A stretch of DNA of 64,000 nucleotides. It comes from Martelella mediterranea DSM 17316. GTDB lineage: Bacteria; Pseudomonadota; Alphaproteobacteria; Rhizobiales; Rhizobiaceae. Shown piece by piece: positions 17,018-24,822 of this stretch. Where the stretch lies: contig NZ_CP020330.1 of the NCBI RefSeq assembly GCF_002043005.1, positions 3,552,001 to 3,616,000 on the forward strand, in the 5' to 3' direction. Every line of letters starts with the position of its first letter. Position 1 is the stretch's first letter. The translations under genes were made by a program, and so were the position numbers. Below the pieces are notes generated by a model. That model searched no databases. It was not told where the DNA came from and was given only the letters and a program-made list of their open reading frames with translations.

Positions 17018-18140
17018 GTGCTTCTCCTTCGATTGGTGCGAGGCGGTGAAGATTGGCCTCGACAAAGTGTGGGGACATTTGCGGATGGACGCTCGCTGCG
17101 CTTTCGGTTGTCAGCGCGGCAATCAGCGCGCCGCGCCGCACGGCCTCGTGAAGCGCGCCGCTGTGCAGGTAATGGTGCAGGGTTCCGGCAATCATCGCAT
17201 CCCCGGCGCCGGTCATGTCGACGGGCCGCGCGGCCACCACCGGCACGTGGCTCGCGCCGCCGCCATTGGCCACCACGGCGCCGAGCGCGCCGGACGTCAG
17301 GATGACCGCGGAGGCACCCGCTTCGATCAATGCCTTCGCGGCCTTCTCCATGCTATTGATATTTATTGAGAAAGACGATTCGAGATAGGCGGAAGCCTCA
17401 TCCAGATTCAGAAACAGCAGGTCGACGCCGGAAAGATCGCCAGGCAGCTTCTTCACCTTCGGCGTCGACACCGCATCGATCGCCAGCTCGAACCGTCCCG
17501 CGCGCCTCTGCTCGATCAGCGCGGCAAGGGTGGCGGCCGGCAGATTGCAATCGACAAAGACGAGCCTTGCGGCAGCCAGAGACGGCGCGGCGTTGGCGAG
17601 AAGCTCCGGCGTCATGCGGTCGAAGATCGCCATGTCGGCAATGCCATAGGCAAGGTCGCCGCCGGGCTCCAGAATGGCCGCATATTCCGCCGTCCGCTCG
17701 TCGGGCAACTGAAAGAGATTGGCGACATCGATGCCGCGGGCGCCGAGATGGCGGGCGAGATCGCGCCCGCTTTCATCCGCGCCGACGGCGGAGACAAAGC
17801 TGACGCCGGCACCGAGCGCGGCCAGGTTTTCGGAGACATTGCGCGCAACGCCGCCAAAGCTGCGCATGCCCTCGACCGGATTGGAGGTGCCGGCGATCAG
17901 CGGCGCTCGGGCGATATATTTGCGGTCGATCACCGCCCCCCCGACAACCGCCACCCGCCCCTCTTGCGGCAGCAGATAACCACGCCCGAGAATATGGCCC
18001 TTCTCGGTAAGCCGCACCACATGGGCCGCCACGGCGGAACGCGACAGGCCGAGTTGGTCAGCCATCTGCTGCTGACCGGCAAACGGGTTCTCCCGGATCA
18101 GCGCAAGCAGCGCCTGCTCGGGCTCACTCAAATCGGTCAT
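17010..18140 (-). CDS. psuK: Pseudouridine kinase (PfkB family) with N-terminal helix-turn-helix domain
   Basis: A 376-residue two-domain protein. Residues 1-60 form a winged HTH (EQALLALIRENPFAGQQQMADQLGLSRSAVAAHVVRLTEKGHI). Residues from about 65 are a PfkB kinase with the glycine-rich FGGVARNVSENLAALG block and the C-terminal DMTGAGDAMIAGT motif. Adjacency to psuG identifies the substrate as pseudouridine. E. coli PsuK lacks the HTH; E. coli YeiI is a similar HTH-kinase. The fusion implies the kinase is also a DNA-binding regulator of its own operon, and a tandem operator-like repeat lies upstream. The ATG at 18140 was chosen because it begins the HTH and has GGAAGG upstream. Confidence 0.9.
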   Translation of the reverse strand: MTDLSEPEQALLALIRENPFAGQQQMADQLGLSRSAVAAHVVRLTEKGHILGRGYLLPQEGRVAVVGGAVIDRKYIARAPLIAGTSNPVEGMRSFGGVARNVSENLAALGAGVSFVSAVGADESGRDLARHLGARGIDVANLFQLPDERTAEYAAILEPGGDLAYGIADMAIFDRMTPELLANAAPSLAAARLVFVDCNLPAATLAALIEQRRAGRFELAIDAVSTPKVKKLPGDLSGVDLLFLNLDEASAYLESSFSININSMEKAAKALIEAGASAVILTSGALGAVVANGGGASHVPVVAARPVDMTGAGDAMIAGTLHHYLHSGALHEAVRRGALIAALTTESAASVHPQMSPHFVEANLHRLAPIEGEARV

Positions 18141-18195
18141 GTCACCTTCCCTTGCTGCAGGAATGAGGGACGCTTCATCGCGCGGAGGAAACCTC

Positions 18196-18227
18196 ATAAC
18201 AATAGTTACAATCATAACACTTGTTAC
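18196..18227. promoter_or_regulatory. Tandem ATAAC-N4-GTTAC operator-like repeats upstream of psuK
   Basis: Two copies of ATAAC-N4-GTTAC occur at 18196-18209 (spacer AATA) and 18214-18227 (spacer ACTT), 18 bp apart start to start. Each half-site pair is an inverted repeat with one mismatch. They lie 56 bp upstream of the psuK start and are natural candidates for binding by its HTH domain. Confidence 0.55.
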
Positions 18228-18373
18228 ATCACCAATCCAGAGGCGGACCCTGCCCACACACACTTTTCGCAAAGTTTCGGCGCGCCATGCCTTTTTTCCC
18301 CGCGACCGCAATGCTATAGCCCTCGGGAAACGTTAAAACACGGGCTTTCAGGCCCCGCAGACGAGGAAGAAGC

Positions 18374-19588
18374 ATGACGAAGATCAAGGTGGCAAACCCG
18401 GTTGTCGATCTCGACGGCGATGAAATGACGCGCATCATCTGGCAGTTCATCAAGGAAAAGCTGATCCTGCCCTATCTCGACCTGCCGATCGAATATTACG
18501 ACCTGTCGGTCCAGAACCGCGACGCCACCGACGACCAGGTCACCGTCGATGCCGCCAACGCCATCAAGAAGCACGGCGTCGGCATCAAATGCGCGACCAT
18601 CACGCCAGACGAAGCCCGCGTCGAGGAATTCGGCCTGAAGAAGATGTGGCGCTCGCCGAACGGCACGATCCGCAACATCCTTGGCGGCGTTATCTTCCGC
18701 GAGCCGATCATCATGCAGAACGTGCCGCGCCTGGTGCCGGGCTGGACCCAGCCGATCATCGTCGGCCGTCACGCCTTCGGCGACCAGTACCGCGCCACCG
18801 ATTTCCGCTTCCCCGGCAAGGGCAAGCTTACGATCAAGTTCGTCGGCGAGGACGGCAAGGAAATCGAGCATGAAGTGTTCGACGCTCCCTCCTCCGGCGT
18901 TGCCATGGCGATGTACAACCTCGACGATTCGATCCGCGACTTCGCCCGCGCTTCGCTGAACTACGCCCTGATGCGCGGCGTACCCTGCTACCTCTCCACC
19001 AAGAACACCATCCTCAAGGCTTATGACGGCCGCTTCAAGGACCTGTTCCAGGAAGTCTACGAGGCCGAGTTCAAGGCCGAATATGAAAAGAAGAAGATCT
19101 GGTACGAGCATCGCCTGATCGACGACATGGTCGCGGCCGCGCTGAAGTGGTCCGGCGGGTATGTCTGGGCCTGCAAGAACTATGACGGCGACGTCCAGTC
19201 CGACATCGTTGCCCAGGGCTTCGGATCGCTCGGCCTGATGACCTCGGTCCTGATGACGCCGGACGGCAAGACGGTGGAAGCCGAAGCCGCCCACGGCACG
19301 GTGACCCGCCACTACCGCCAGCACCAGAAGGGTCAGGAAACCTCGACCAACTCGATCGCCTCGATCTTCGCCTGGACGCGCGGTCTGGCCCATCGCGGCA
19401 AGCTCGACGACAACCAGGACCTGATCCACTTCGCCGAAACGTTGGAAAAGGTCTGCGTCGACACCGTCGAAAGCGGCCACATGACCAAGGACCTGGCGCT
19501 GTTGATCGGCCCCGACCAGCCCTGGCTCTCGACCACCGCCTTCCTCGACAAGATCGATGAAAACCTCCAGAAGGCGATGGCGGCCTGA
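18374..19588 (+). CDS. icd: NADP-dependent isocitrate dehydrogenase
   Basis: A 404-residue enzyme of the TCA cycle, oxidatively decarboxylating isocitrate to 2-oxoglutarate with NADP. The N-terminus ([23 protein letters not shown]) and length match the eukaryote-like homodimeric IDH found in rhizobia, not the E. coli type. Substrate-binding [12 protein letters not shown] lies at about residue 95. The C-terminal half has the [32 protein letters not shown] block that binds metal and NADP. The gene is monocistronic, divergent from the psu operon and closed by a strong hairpin terminator. Confidence 0.97.
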   Translation: MTKIKVANPVVDLDGDEMTRIIWQFIKEKLILPYLDLPIEYYDLSVQNRDATDDQVTVDAANAIKKHGVGIKCATITPDEARVEEFGLKKMWRSPNGTIRNILGGVIFREPIIMQNVPRLVPGWTQPIIVGRHAFGDQYRATDFRFPGKGKLTIKFVGEDGKEIEHEVFDAPSSGVAMAMYNLDDSIRDFARASLNYALMRGVPCYLSTKNTILKAYDGRFKDLFQEVYEAEFKAEYEKKKIWYEHRLIDDMVAAALKWSGGYVWACKNYDGDVQSDIVAQGFGSLGLMTSVLMTPDGKTVEAEAAHGTVTRHYRQHQKGQETSTNSIASIFAWTRGLAHRGKLDDNQDLIHFAETLEKVCVDTVESGHMTKDLALLIGPDQPWLSTTAFLDKIDENLQKAMAA

Positions 19589-19616
19589 GGCCGACGCCTT
19601 CAGCGATGAATACCGA

Positions 19617-19640
19617 AAACCCGGCCCTCGCGCCGGGTTT
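19617..19640 (+). terminator. Rho-independent terminator of icd
   Basis: AAACCCGGC and GCCGGGTTT form a perfect 9-bp stem around a six-base loop, with pyrimidine-rich sequence after it, 28 bp beyond the icd stop. Confidence 0.85.
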
Positions 19641-19834
19641 CTGCTTTCCTCGACTGTGTCGTCCTGCCTGCACTCCGGCAACGGAAATCCGGTTTCTTCA
19701 CCAAAGTCTGATACCACTTCGCGCCGAAATCCCTTCACTCTCGCTTCGTTTTGGATCACAATATCCGCGTAAACCGCCGAGGAGACCGGGAGCGGCACCG
19801 CAGATGTGCGCACCGGAAGCGGGAGGAGACAGCG

Positions 19835-20848
19835 ATGGCTTATACGTCAAGGCCGGCGGAAAACCGTGCCCATGCTGACATCGTGACCGCGACGGCGCTG
19901 TCGGCCAACGGACCGGCGCGCTCGCCTGTCGCAGCATCATGGTGGCGCTCGCTGGTTCAGCACGGGCTCGACCCGGCCAGCGCCAGAACGCGCCGCGCCG
20001 AGACGCTGTCCGAGCTTGAACTGAGGCAGCGGATAGAGAAATCCGATCTTCTGATGCATGTCGCCCGCGCCCGGCTCGATCACCTCTATAAATGCGTCTC
20101 GCTCTCTGCCTGCGGCGTTTTCCTGAGCGATGCCGATGGCGTCGTTCTTGATGCGCGCTGGCGCAGCGGCGACCAGTCGAGTTTCGAAAGCTGGGGCCTG
20201 CGGCCGGGCCGAAGCTGGTCGGAGGCCGCCGTGGGCACGAATGGCATCGGCACCTGCCTTGCGGAGGAACGGCCGCTCATCATTCATCGCGACGAGCATT
20301 TTCTGGATCGCAACATCGCCATGAGTTGCATCGACGCCCCGATCTATGGCGCGGATGGCCGGCTGATCGGCGCGCTCGACATTTCCTCCGCCCGCAGCGA
20401 CCAGACCGCTTCCGCCAACCAGCTCATCGCCGCGCTCGTGCGCCAGGCGGCGCGGCAAATCGAGGCGGACTGCTTCCGCCATGACCATAGCGGTCAGCGA
20501 ATCATTCTCGTGGATGATGACGATGACACGGAATCCGCCGGCGGTGATGCCGCCGCGCTGGTCGCCGTCGATGAGAACGACCTCGTGGTCGGCGCAACCC
20601 GCGCCGCGCGGCTGACGCTGGGGCTTGTGGCCGCGGGCCGGTTCTCCCCGGTTCCGGCCGACGACCTGCTGGCGAAAGGGGCTCCAGAGAGCGGATTCGC
20701 CTCAGCGGAACGCTCCGCCATTCTCAAGGCGCTCGCCCGCCGGCGCGGCAATGCAAGCCGTGCAGCAGAGGATCTGGGCATCGGCCGCGCCACGCTCTAT
20801 CGCCGCATGAAGCGCCTCGGCCTGCAATCGCGATTCGAGCAGAACTAG
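19835..20848 (+). CDS. AcoR-like GAF-HTH transcriptional regulator lacking the sigma-54 AAA+ domain
   Basis: A 337-residue regulator. The N-terminal 30-60 segment (VAASWWRSLVQHGLDPAS) and the following GAF domain (about 75-215, with GVFLSDADGVVLDARW and EAAVGTNGIGTCLAEERPLIIH) are those of AcoR/DhaR-type activators. A short acidic linker (VDDDDDTES) and a degenerate PAS-like stretch follow. The protein ends in a Fis-type HTH (AILKALARRRGNASRAAEDLGIGRATLYRRMKRLG). There is no Walker A/GAFTGA ATPase module, so it cannot activate sigma-54 polymerase in the usual way. GGGAGGAG precedes the ATG at 19835. It most likely controls the aldehyde dehydrogenase 200 bp downstream. Confidence 0.85.
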   Translation: MAYTSRPAENRAHADIVTATALSANGPARSPVAASWWRSLVQHGLDPASARTRRAETLSELELRQRIEKSDLLMHVARARLDHLYKCVSLSACGVFLSDADGVVLDARWRSGDQSSFESWGLRPGRSWSEAAVGTNGIGTCLAEERPLIIHRDEHFLDRNIAMSCIDAPIYGADGRLIGALDISSARSDQTASANQLIAALVRQAARQIEADCFRHDHSGQRIILVDDDDDTESAGGDAAALVAVDENDLVVGATRAARLTLGLVAAGRFSPVPADDLLAKGAPESGFASAERSAILKALARRRGNASRAAEDLGIGRATLYRRMKRLGLQSRFEQN

Positions 20849-20928
20849 ACGGAAACGACGCGACTTCGGCGTCGTTCATACCGGTCGCCGCAATCTCCTC
20901 ACCAGATCAACATCTTTGGCGCGGAAAA

Positions 20929-20948
20929 CTGTCTCAATTGCGAGACAG
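20929..20948. promoter_or_regulatory. CTGTCTC-N6-GAGACAG palindrome, candidate operator of the aldehyde dehydrogenase gene
   Basis: Exact 7-bp arms with spacer AATTGC lie 101 bp upstream of the aldehyde dehydrogenase start, between it and the GAF-HTH regulator. Dyads of this size suit a Fis-type HTH dimer. No convincing -24/-12 sigma-54 promoter is seen nearby. Confidence 0.55.
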
Positions 20949-21048
20949 AGTCCGATCTCTGCCGGTTTGCGGCGGATGACAAGCAGCGATGATCCATCGA
21001 AACTTGGCCCATCACCAAAGTTCAGCATGATTTCTGGGAGGAACTGTT

Positions 21049-22569
21049 ATGAACGAGATGACCAAACCCGAAGGGCTTTTGAAATCCCCCTTCAAGGACC
21101 GCTATGACAATTTCATCGGCGGCAAGTTTGTACCGCCGAAAAACGGCCGCTATTTCACCAACACCACACCGATCACCGGGGCAGCGATTAACGAGATCGC
21201 CCGTTCCGACGCCGCCGATATAGAACTCGCGCTGGATGCGGCCCATGCCGCCAAGGCGAAATGGGGTTCGACTTCGCCGGCCGACCGCGCTCGCGCGCTG
21301 CTGAAGATCGCGGATGTGATCGAGGCCAACCTTGCCCTGATCGCCACCTGCGAGACCTGGGACAATGGCAAGCCGATCCGCGAGACCATGAACGCCGATA
21401 TCCCGCTCGCTGCCGACCATTTCCGCTACTTTGCCTCTGCGCTTCGCGCCCAGGAAGGCACGATGAGCGAGATCGACGACGATACCGTCGCCTATCACTT
21501 CCACGAGCCGCTCGGCGTGGTCGGCCAGATCATCCCCTGGAACTTCCCGATCCTGATGGCCGCCTGGAAGCTGGCGCCGGCGATTGCCGCCGGCAATTGC
21601 GTGGTGCTGAAGCCCGCCGAGCAGACACCCGCCTCTATCCTGGTGCTGGCGGAGCTGATCGCCGACATTCTGCCGCCCGGCGTGCTCAACATCGTCAACG
21701 GCTTCGGTCTTGAAGCCGGCAAGCCGCTGGCGCAGAGCCCGCGCATCGCCAAGATCGCCTTTACCGGCGAAACCACGACCGGCCGGCTGATCATGCAGTA
21801 CGCCACCGAAAACCTCATTCCGGTGACGCTGGAGCTCGGCGGCAAATCGCCCAACATCTTCTTCAAGGATGTGATGCGCGAGGATGACGGCTTCCTCGAC
21901 AAGGCGGTGGAAGGCTTCGTGTTCTTCGCGCTCAACCAGGGCGAGGTCTGCACGTGCCCGTCCCGCGCGCTGATCCAGGAGGATATCTACGACGCCTTCA
22001 TGGAACGCGCCATCGCCCGCACCAAGGCGATCATCCAGGGCGACCCCCGCGCCGACAATACCATGATCGGCGCCCAGGCATCGAGCGAGCAGAAGGAGAA
22101 GATCCTGAGCTATTTCGATATCGGCCGTCAGGAAGGCGCGGAGGTTCTGCTGGGCGGCAAGGCGGCCGATCTCGGCGGCGAGCTTTCGGGCGGCTATTAT
22201 ATCGAGCCGACGATCCTCAAGGGGCACAACAAGATGCGTGTGTTCCAGGAAGAAATCTTCGGACCCGTCGTCTCCGTCACCACCTTCAAGGATGAGGCGG
22301 AAGCGCTCGAAATCGCCAATGACACGCTTTACGGCCTTGGCGCCGGCGTGTGGTCGCGCGATGCCAATACCTGCTACCGCTTCGGCCGCCACATTCAGGC
22401 CGGGCGCGTCTGGGTCAACAACTACCACGCCTATCCGGCGCATGCGGCCTTCGGCGGCTACAAGCAGTCCGGCATCGGGCGCGAGACCCACAAGATGATG
22501 CTCGACCACTATCAGCAGACCAAGAACCTCCTGGTCAGCTACTCGACCGAGAAGGTCGGCTTCTTCTGA
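21049..22569 (+). CDS. NAD-dependent aldehyde dehydrogenase (ExaC/AcoD type)
   Basis: A 506-residue aldehyde dehydrogenase, cytoplasmic, oxidising an aldehyde such as acetaldehyde to the acid. Visible motifs are the NAD-binding [21 protein letters not shown], the catalytic glutamate in [10 protein letters not shown] (about residue 264), and the catalytic cysteine in [13 protein letters not shown] (about 302). The C-terminal [26 protein letters not shown] is typical of the ExaC/AcoD group linked to ethanol and acetoin breakdown. GGAGG precedes the start by about eight bases. Its neighbours, the AcoR-like regulator before and DUF779 after, are the usual partners of this subfamily. Confidence 0.93.
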   Translation: MNEMTKPEGLLKSPFKDRYDNFIGGKFVPPKNGRYFTNTTPITGAAINEIARSDAADIELALDAAHAAKAKWGSTSPADRARALLKIADVIEANLALIATCETWDNGKPIRETMNADIPLAADHFRYFASALRAQEGTMSEIDDDTVAYHFHEPLGVVGQIIPWNFPILMAAWKLAPAIAAGNCVVLKPAEQTPASILVLAELIADILPPGVLNIVNGFGLEAGKPLAQSPRIAKIAFTGETTTGRLIMQYATENLIPVTLELGGKSPNIFFKDVMREDDGFLDKAVEGFVFFALNQGEVCTCPSRALIQEDIYDAFMERAIARTKAIIQGDPRADNTMIGAQASSEQKEKILSYFDIGRQEGAEVLLGGKAADLGGELSGGYYIEPTILKGHNKMRVFQEEIFGPVVSVTTFKDEAEALEIANDTLYGLGAGVWSRDANTCYRFGRHIQAGRVWVNNYHAYPAHAAFGGYKQSGIGRETHKMMLDHYQQTKNLLVSYSTEKVGFF

Positions 22570-22609
22570 GAACACAAGAAGAGGGTGACAAGCCCCCTCC
22601 TCCCTGGAA

Positions 22610-22639
22610 GGCGGACGGAGCGCATGCGCTCCGTCCGCC
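22610..22639. repeat. 30-bp perfect palindrome between the aldehyde dehydrogenase and DUF779 genes
   Basis: The arm GGCGGACGGAGCGCA is followed directly by its exact reverse complement. In RNA it would form a 13-bp GC-rich hairpin. It lies between two genes likely to be co-transcribed and has no T-run, so attenuation, RNA processing or a REP-like element are all possible. Confidence 0.8.
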
Positions 22640-22662
22640 GACGGCAATGGAAGGAAGGTAAA

Positions 22663-23097
22663 ATGGAAAACCCAGCAATCACCTGCGTCACGGATATGAT
22701 ACTGCCGGAGGGCGCTGAGCCCAATTGCCGCGTCACCGCCACGCTTGCGGCACGCGCGCTGATACGGGAAATCCAGTCCGAGTATGGCGAGATCATGTTC
22801 CACCAATCCGGCGGCTGCTGCGACGGCTCGTCGCCGATGTGTTATCCGAAATCCGAATTCCATCTCGGCAGCGGCGATGTTCTGCTGGGCGAAGTGGAAG
22901 GGGCGGAAGTCTGGATATCCGGCCCGCAATTTGCCGCCTGGAAGCATACTCAGCTCATCCTCGACGTGGTGCCCGGCCGCGGCGGCATGTTCAGCCTCGA
23001 CAATGGCCGCGAGAAACGGTTTCTGACCCGGTCCCGGGTTCTGAGCGAAGACGAACAGACAGCGCTGGGAGAGGCCCGCGGCCCGAGCGGCGCTTGA
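22663..23097 (+). CDS. DUF779 family protein, partner of the aldehyde dehydrogenase
   Basis: A 144-residue protein of the DUF779 family, whose genes are regularly found beside ExaC-type aldehyde dehydrogenases. The conserved core MFHQSGGCCDGSSPMCYP has three cysteines that could bind metal or react with aldehydes. The C-terminal half contains the family segment GAEVWISGPQFAAWKHTQLILDVVPGRGG. Its biochemical function is not established. The ATG at 22663, preceded by AAGGAAGG, was chosen over an upstream in-frame start that would read through the 30-bp palindrome. Confidence 0.88.
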   Translation: MENPAITCVTDMILPEGAEPNCRVTATLAARALIREIQSEYGEIMFHQSGGCCDGSSPMCYPKSEFHLGSGDVLLGEVEGAEVWISGPQFAAWKHTQLILDVVPGRGGMFSLDNGREKRFLTRSRVLSEDEQTALGEARGPSGA

Positions 23098-23230
23098 CGT
23101 TTACCGCCAAACGACGTCCGAACCGACGCTAGGCTAAACTCCGCTTCACCCCCAGCGACCGCTCGTCATTTAGGTCTTGATTTCCAGCTGACGGCCAAAT
23201 AGAACATAAAGCGAACACCAAGGGGGAATG

Positions 23231-23851
23231 ATGAGCAGAATTACCTTGTACACCAACCCGCTGTCGCGCGCGCGGATCGCCCGCTGGATGCTGGAGGAGG
23301 TCGGGACCGAGTACGAAACCCGCATTTTGACCTATAACGGCACGATGAAAGAGCCAGCCTATCTTGCCATCAACCCGATGGGCAAGGTGCCGGCGATTGT
23401 CCATGACGGCGATGTGGTGACGGAATGCGCGGCGATCTGCGCCTATCTCGCCGACGCCTTTCCCGAGGCAGGGCTTGCGCCGCCGCCCGCCGAGCGCGCC
23501 TCCTACTACCGCTGGCTGTTCTTCGCCGCCGGCCCGCTCGAAGCAGCCATCGTCAACAACAGTTTCGGCTTTGTCGTTCCGGCCGAACGGGAACGCTCGG
23601 TCGGCTACGGCAATTTCGAGCATGTCATGGATACGCTCGACAAATGGCTGTCGGAAAACCGGTTCGTTGCCGGCGACAGCTTCAGCGCCGCCGATGTCTA
23701 TGTCGGCGCCCAGGTCAACTGGGGCCTGCAGTTCGGCACGTTCGACAAGCGCGATTCCTTTGCGGCCTATGCCGAGCGCATCGCCGCCCGCCCGGCCTTC
23801 ATCCGCGCCAGCAAGCTGGATGACGAGGCCGCCGCGGCGGCCCAAACCTGA
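23231..23851 (+). CDS. Glutathione S-transferase family protein
   Basis: About 206 residues with a thioredoxin-like N-terminal domain (ITLYTNPLSRARIARWMLEEVG) and an alpha-helical C-terminal domain (from about residue 85, ending FSAADVYVGAQVNWGLQ and ARPAFIRA). The block NPMGKVPAIVHDGDVVTECAAICAYLAD contains the cis-proline and the glutamate-containing glutathione site. Two ATGs stand in tandem at 23228 and 23231; the second is better spaced from AGGGGG. Likely glutathione conjugation or reduction; the substrate is unknown. Confidence 0.88.
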   Translation: MSRITLYTNPLSRARIARWMLEEVGTEYETRILTYNGTMKEPAYLAINPMGKVPAIVHDGDVVTECAAICAYLADAFPEAGLAPPPAERASYYRWLFFAAGPLEAAIVNNSFGFVVPAERERSVGYGNFEHVMDTLDKWLSENRFVAGDSFSAADVYVGAQVNWGLQFGTFDKRDSFAAYAERIAARPAFIRASKLDDEAAAAAQT

Positions 23852-24001
23852 CTTGTCCCGTCGGACAGCCAGTGTAGAATGAAGCGATGATGATGAAGGC
23901 AACATTTTTTCCGCTGAACTGAGAACACCGCCATGAGCGGATTTTCGGATTTGGTTTTAACGGGGCCGCGCCATGCGACGCCCCGCAGGAGAAATGTTGA
24001 T

Positions 24002-24793
24002 ATGCCAGAACATCATTCTGTGGGCCTGAGCGACGCTCAGGTCTCATCCTTTATCGAAGACGGTTATGTGCGGGTCGATCAAGCCTTCAGCGCCGCGCTT
24101 GCGGAAGAGTGCCGCGCAGCGCTGTGGCGGGCGATGGGGTTGTCGCCGGTCGCGCCGGAGGCCTGGACCGAACCGGTGATCCGGATCGGGTCGATGGCTG
24201 CGCCGCCCTTTGTGGAAGCCGCCAACACGCCGCGCCTTCAGCGCTGTTACGACCAGTTGGCGGGCAAGGGACGCTGGGTCGCGCCCCGCGGCCTCGGCAC
24301 CTTCCCGATCCGCTTTCCCTCGCCAACGCCTGCCGGCGATGACGGCTGGCATGTCGATGTCAGCTTCGGCTTCGACAATCCGGACTTCATGGAATGGCGG
24401 GCGAATGTGAAGAGCACCGGACGGTCTCTCCTGATGCTGTTCCTGTTTTCCGATGTCGGCGAATGCGACGCGCCAACCATCATCCGGGTCGGGTCGCACG
24501 CCGCGATCGCGCGGCAGCTTCTGCCGCATGGCGAGGCGGGCCTGTCCCTGCGGGCGCTCTCGGCCGACGGCTACGCCTCAACCGGCGACTGCCCGGAAGT
24601 CGAGGCGACGGGTCCGGCGGGCACGGTCTATCTCTGCCATCCGTTCCTGGTGCACCGCGCTCAGCCGCATCGCGGCACGACGCCGCGCTTCATGGCCCAG
24701 CCGCCGCTGCTGCCTGTCGGCGAGTTCGATCCGGCGCTTCCGCCTTCTCCGGTTCAGATCGCGATCCGGCGGGCTTGCGGGCTCACATTCTGA
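24002..24793 (+). CDS. Phytanoyl-CoA dioxygenase (PhyH) family protein
   Basis: A 263-residue protein of the Fe(II)/2-oxoglutarate-dependent PhyH family. The N-terminus SDAQVSSFIEDGYVRVDQAF is typical. The metal triad is visible: HVD in DGWHVDVSF (about residues 117-119) and the distal histidine in CHPFLVHRAQPHRG, with a following arginine in TPRFMAQ for 2-oxoglutarate. Likely a hydroxylase of a small organic substrate, not necessarily phytanoyl-CoA. The ATG at 24002 has GGAG ten bases upstream; a longer start at 23933 would add 23 poorly conserved-looking residues. Converges on metH. Confidence 0.85.
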   Translation: MPEHHSVGLSDAQVSSFIEDGYVRVDQAFSAALAEECRAALWRAMGLSPVAPEAWTEPVIRIGSMAAPPFVEAANTPRLQRCYDQLAGKGRWVAPRGLGTFPIRFPSPTPAGDDGWHVDVSFGFDNPDFMEWRANVKSTGRSLLMLFLFSDVGECDAPTIIRVGSHAAIARQLLPHGEAGLSLRALSADGYASTGDCPEVEATGPAGTVYLCHPFLVHRAQPHRGTTPRFMAQPPLLPVGEFDPALPPSPVQIAIRRACGLTF

Positions 24794-24803
24794 TGCCCGA
24801 TGG

Positions 24804-24822
24804 CGCCGCCGCTCAGGCGGCG
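24804..24822. terminator. Hairpin at the convergent PhyH/metH ends
   Basis: CGCCGCC-GCTCA-GGCGGCG gives a 7-bp GC stem 10 bp after the PhyH stop and spanning the metH stop. It has no T-run on either strand, so it is at best a weak bidirectional terminator. Confidence 0.35.

Noticed and set aside
20849..21048. A -24/-12 sigma-54 promoter for the aldehyde dehydrogenase
   Set aside because: No GG and GC pair with correct spacing was convincing, and the local regulator lacks the ATPase domain.
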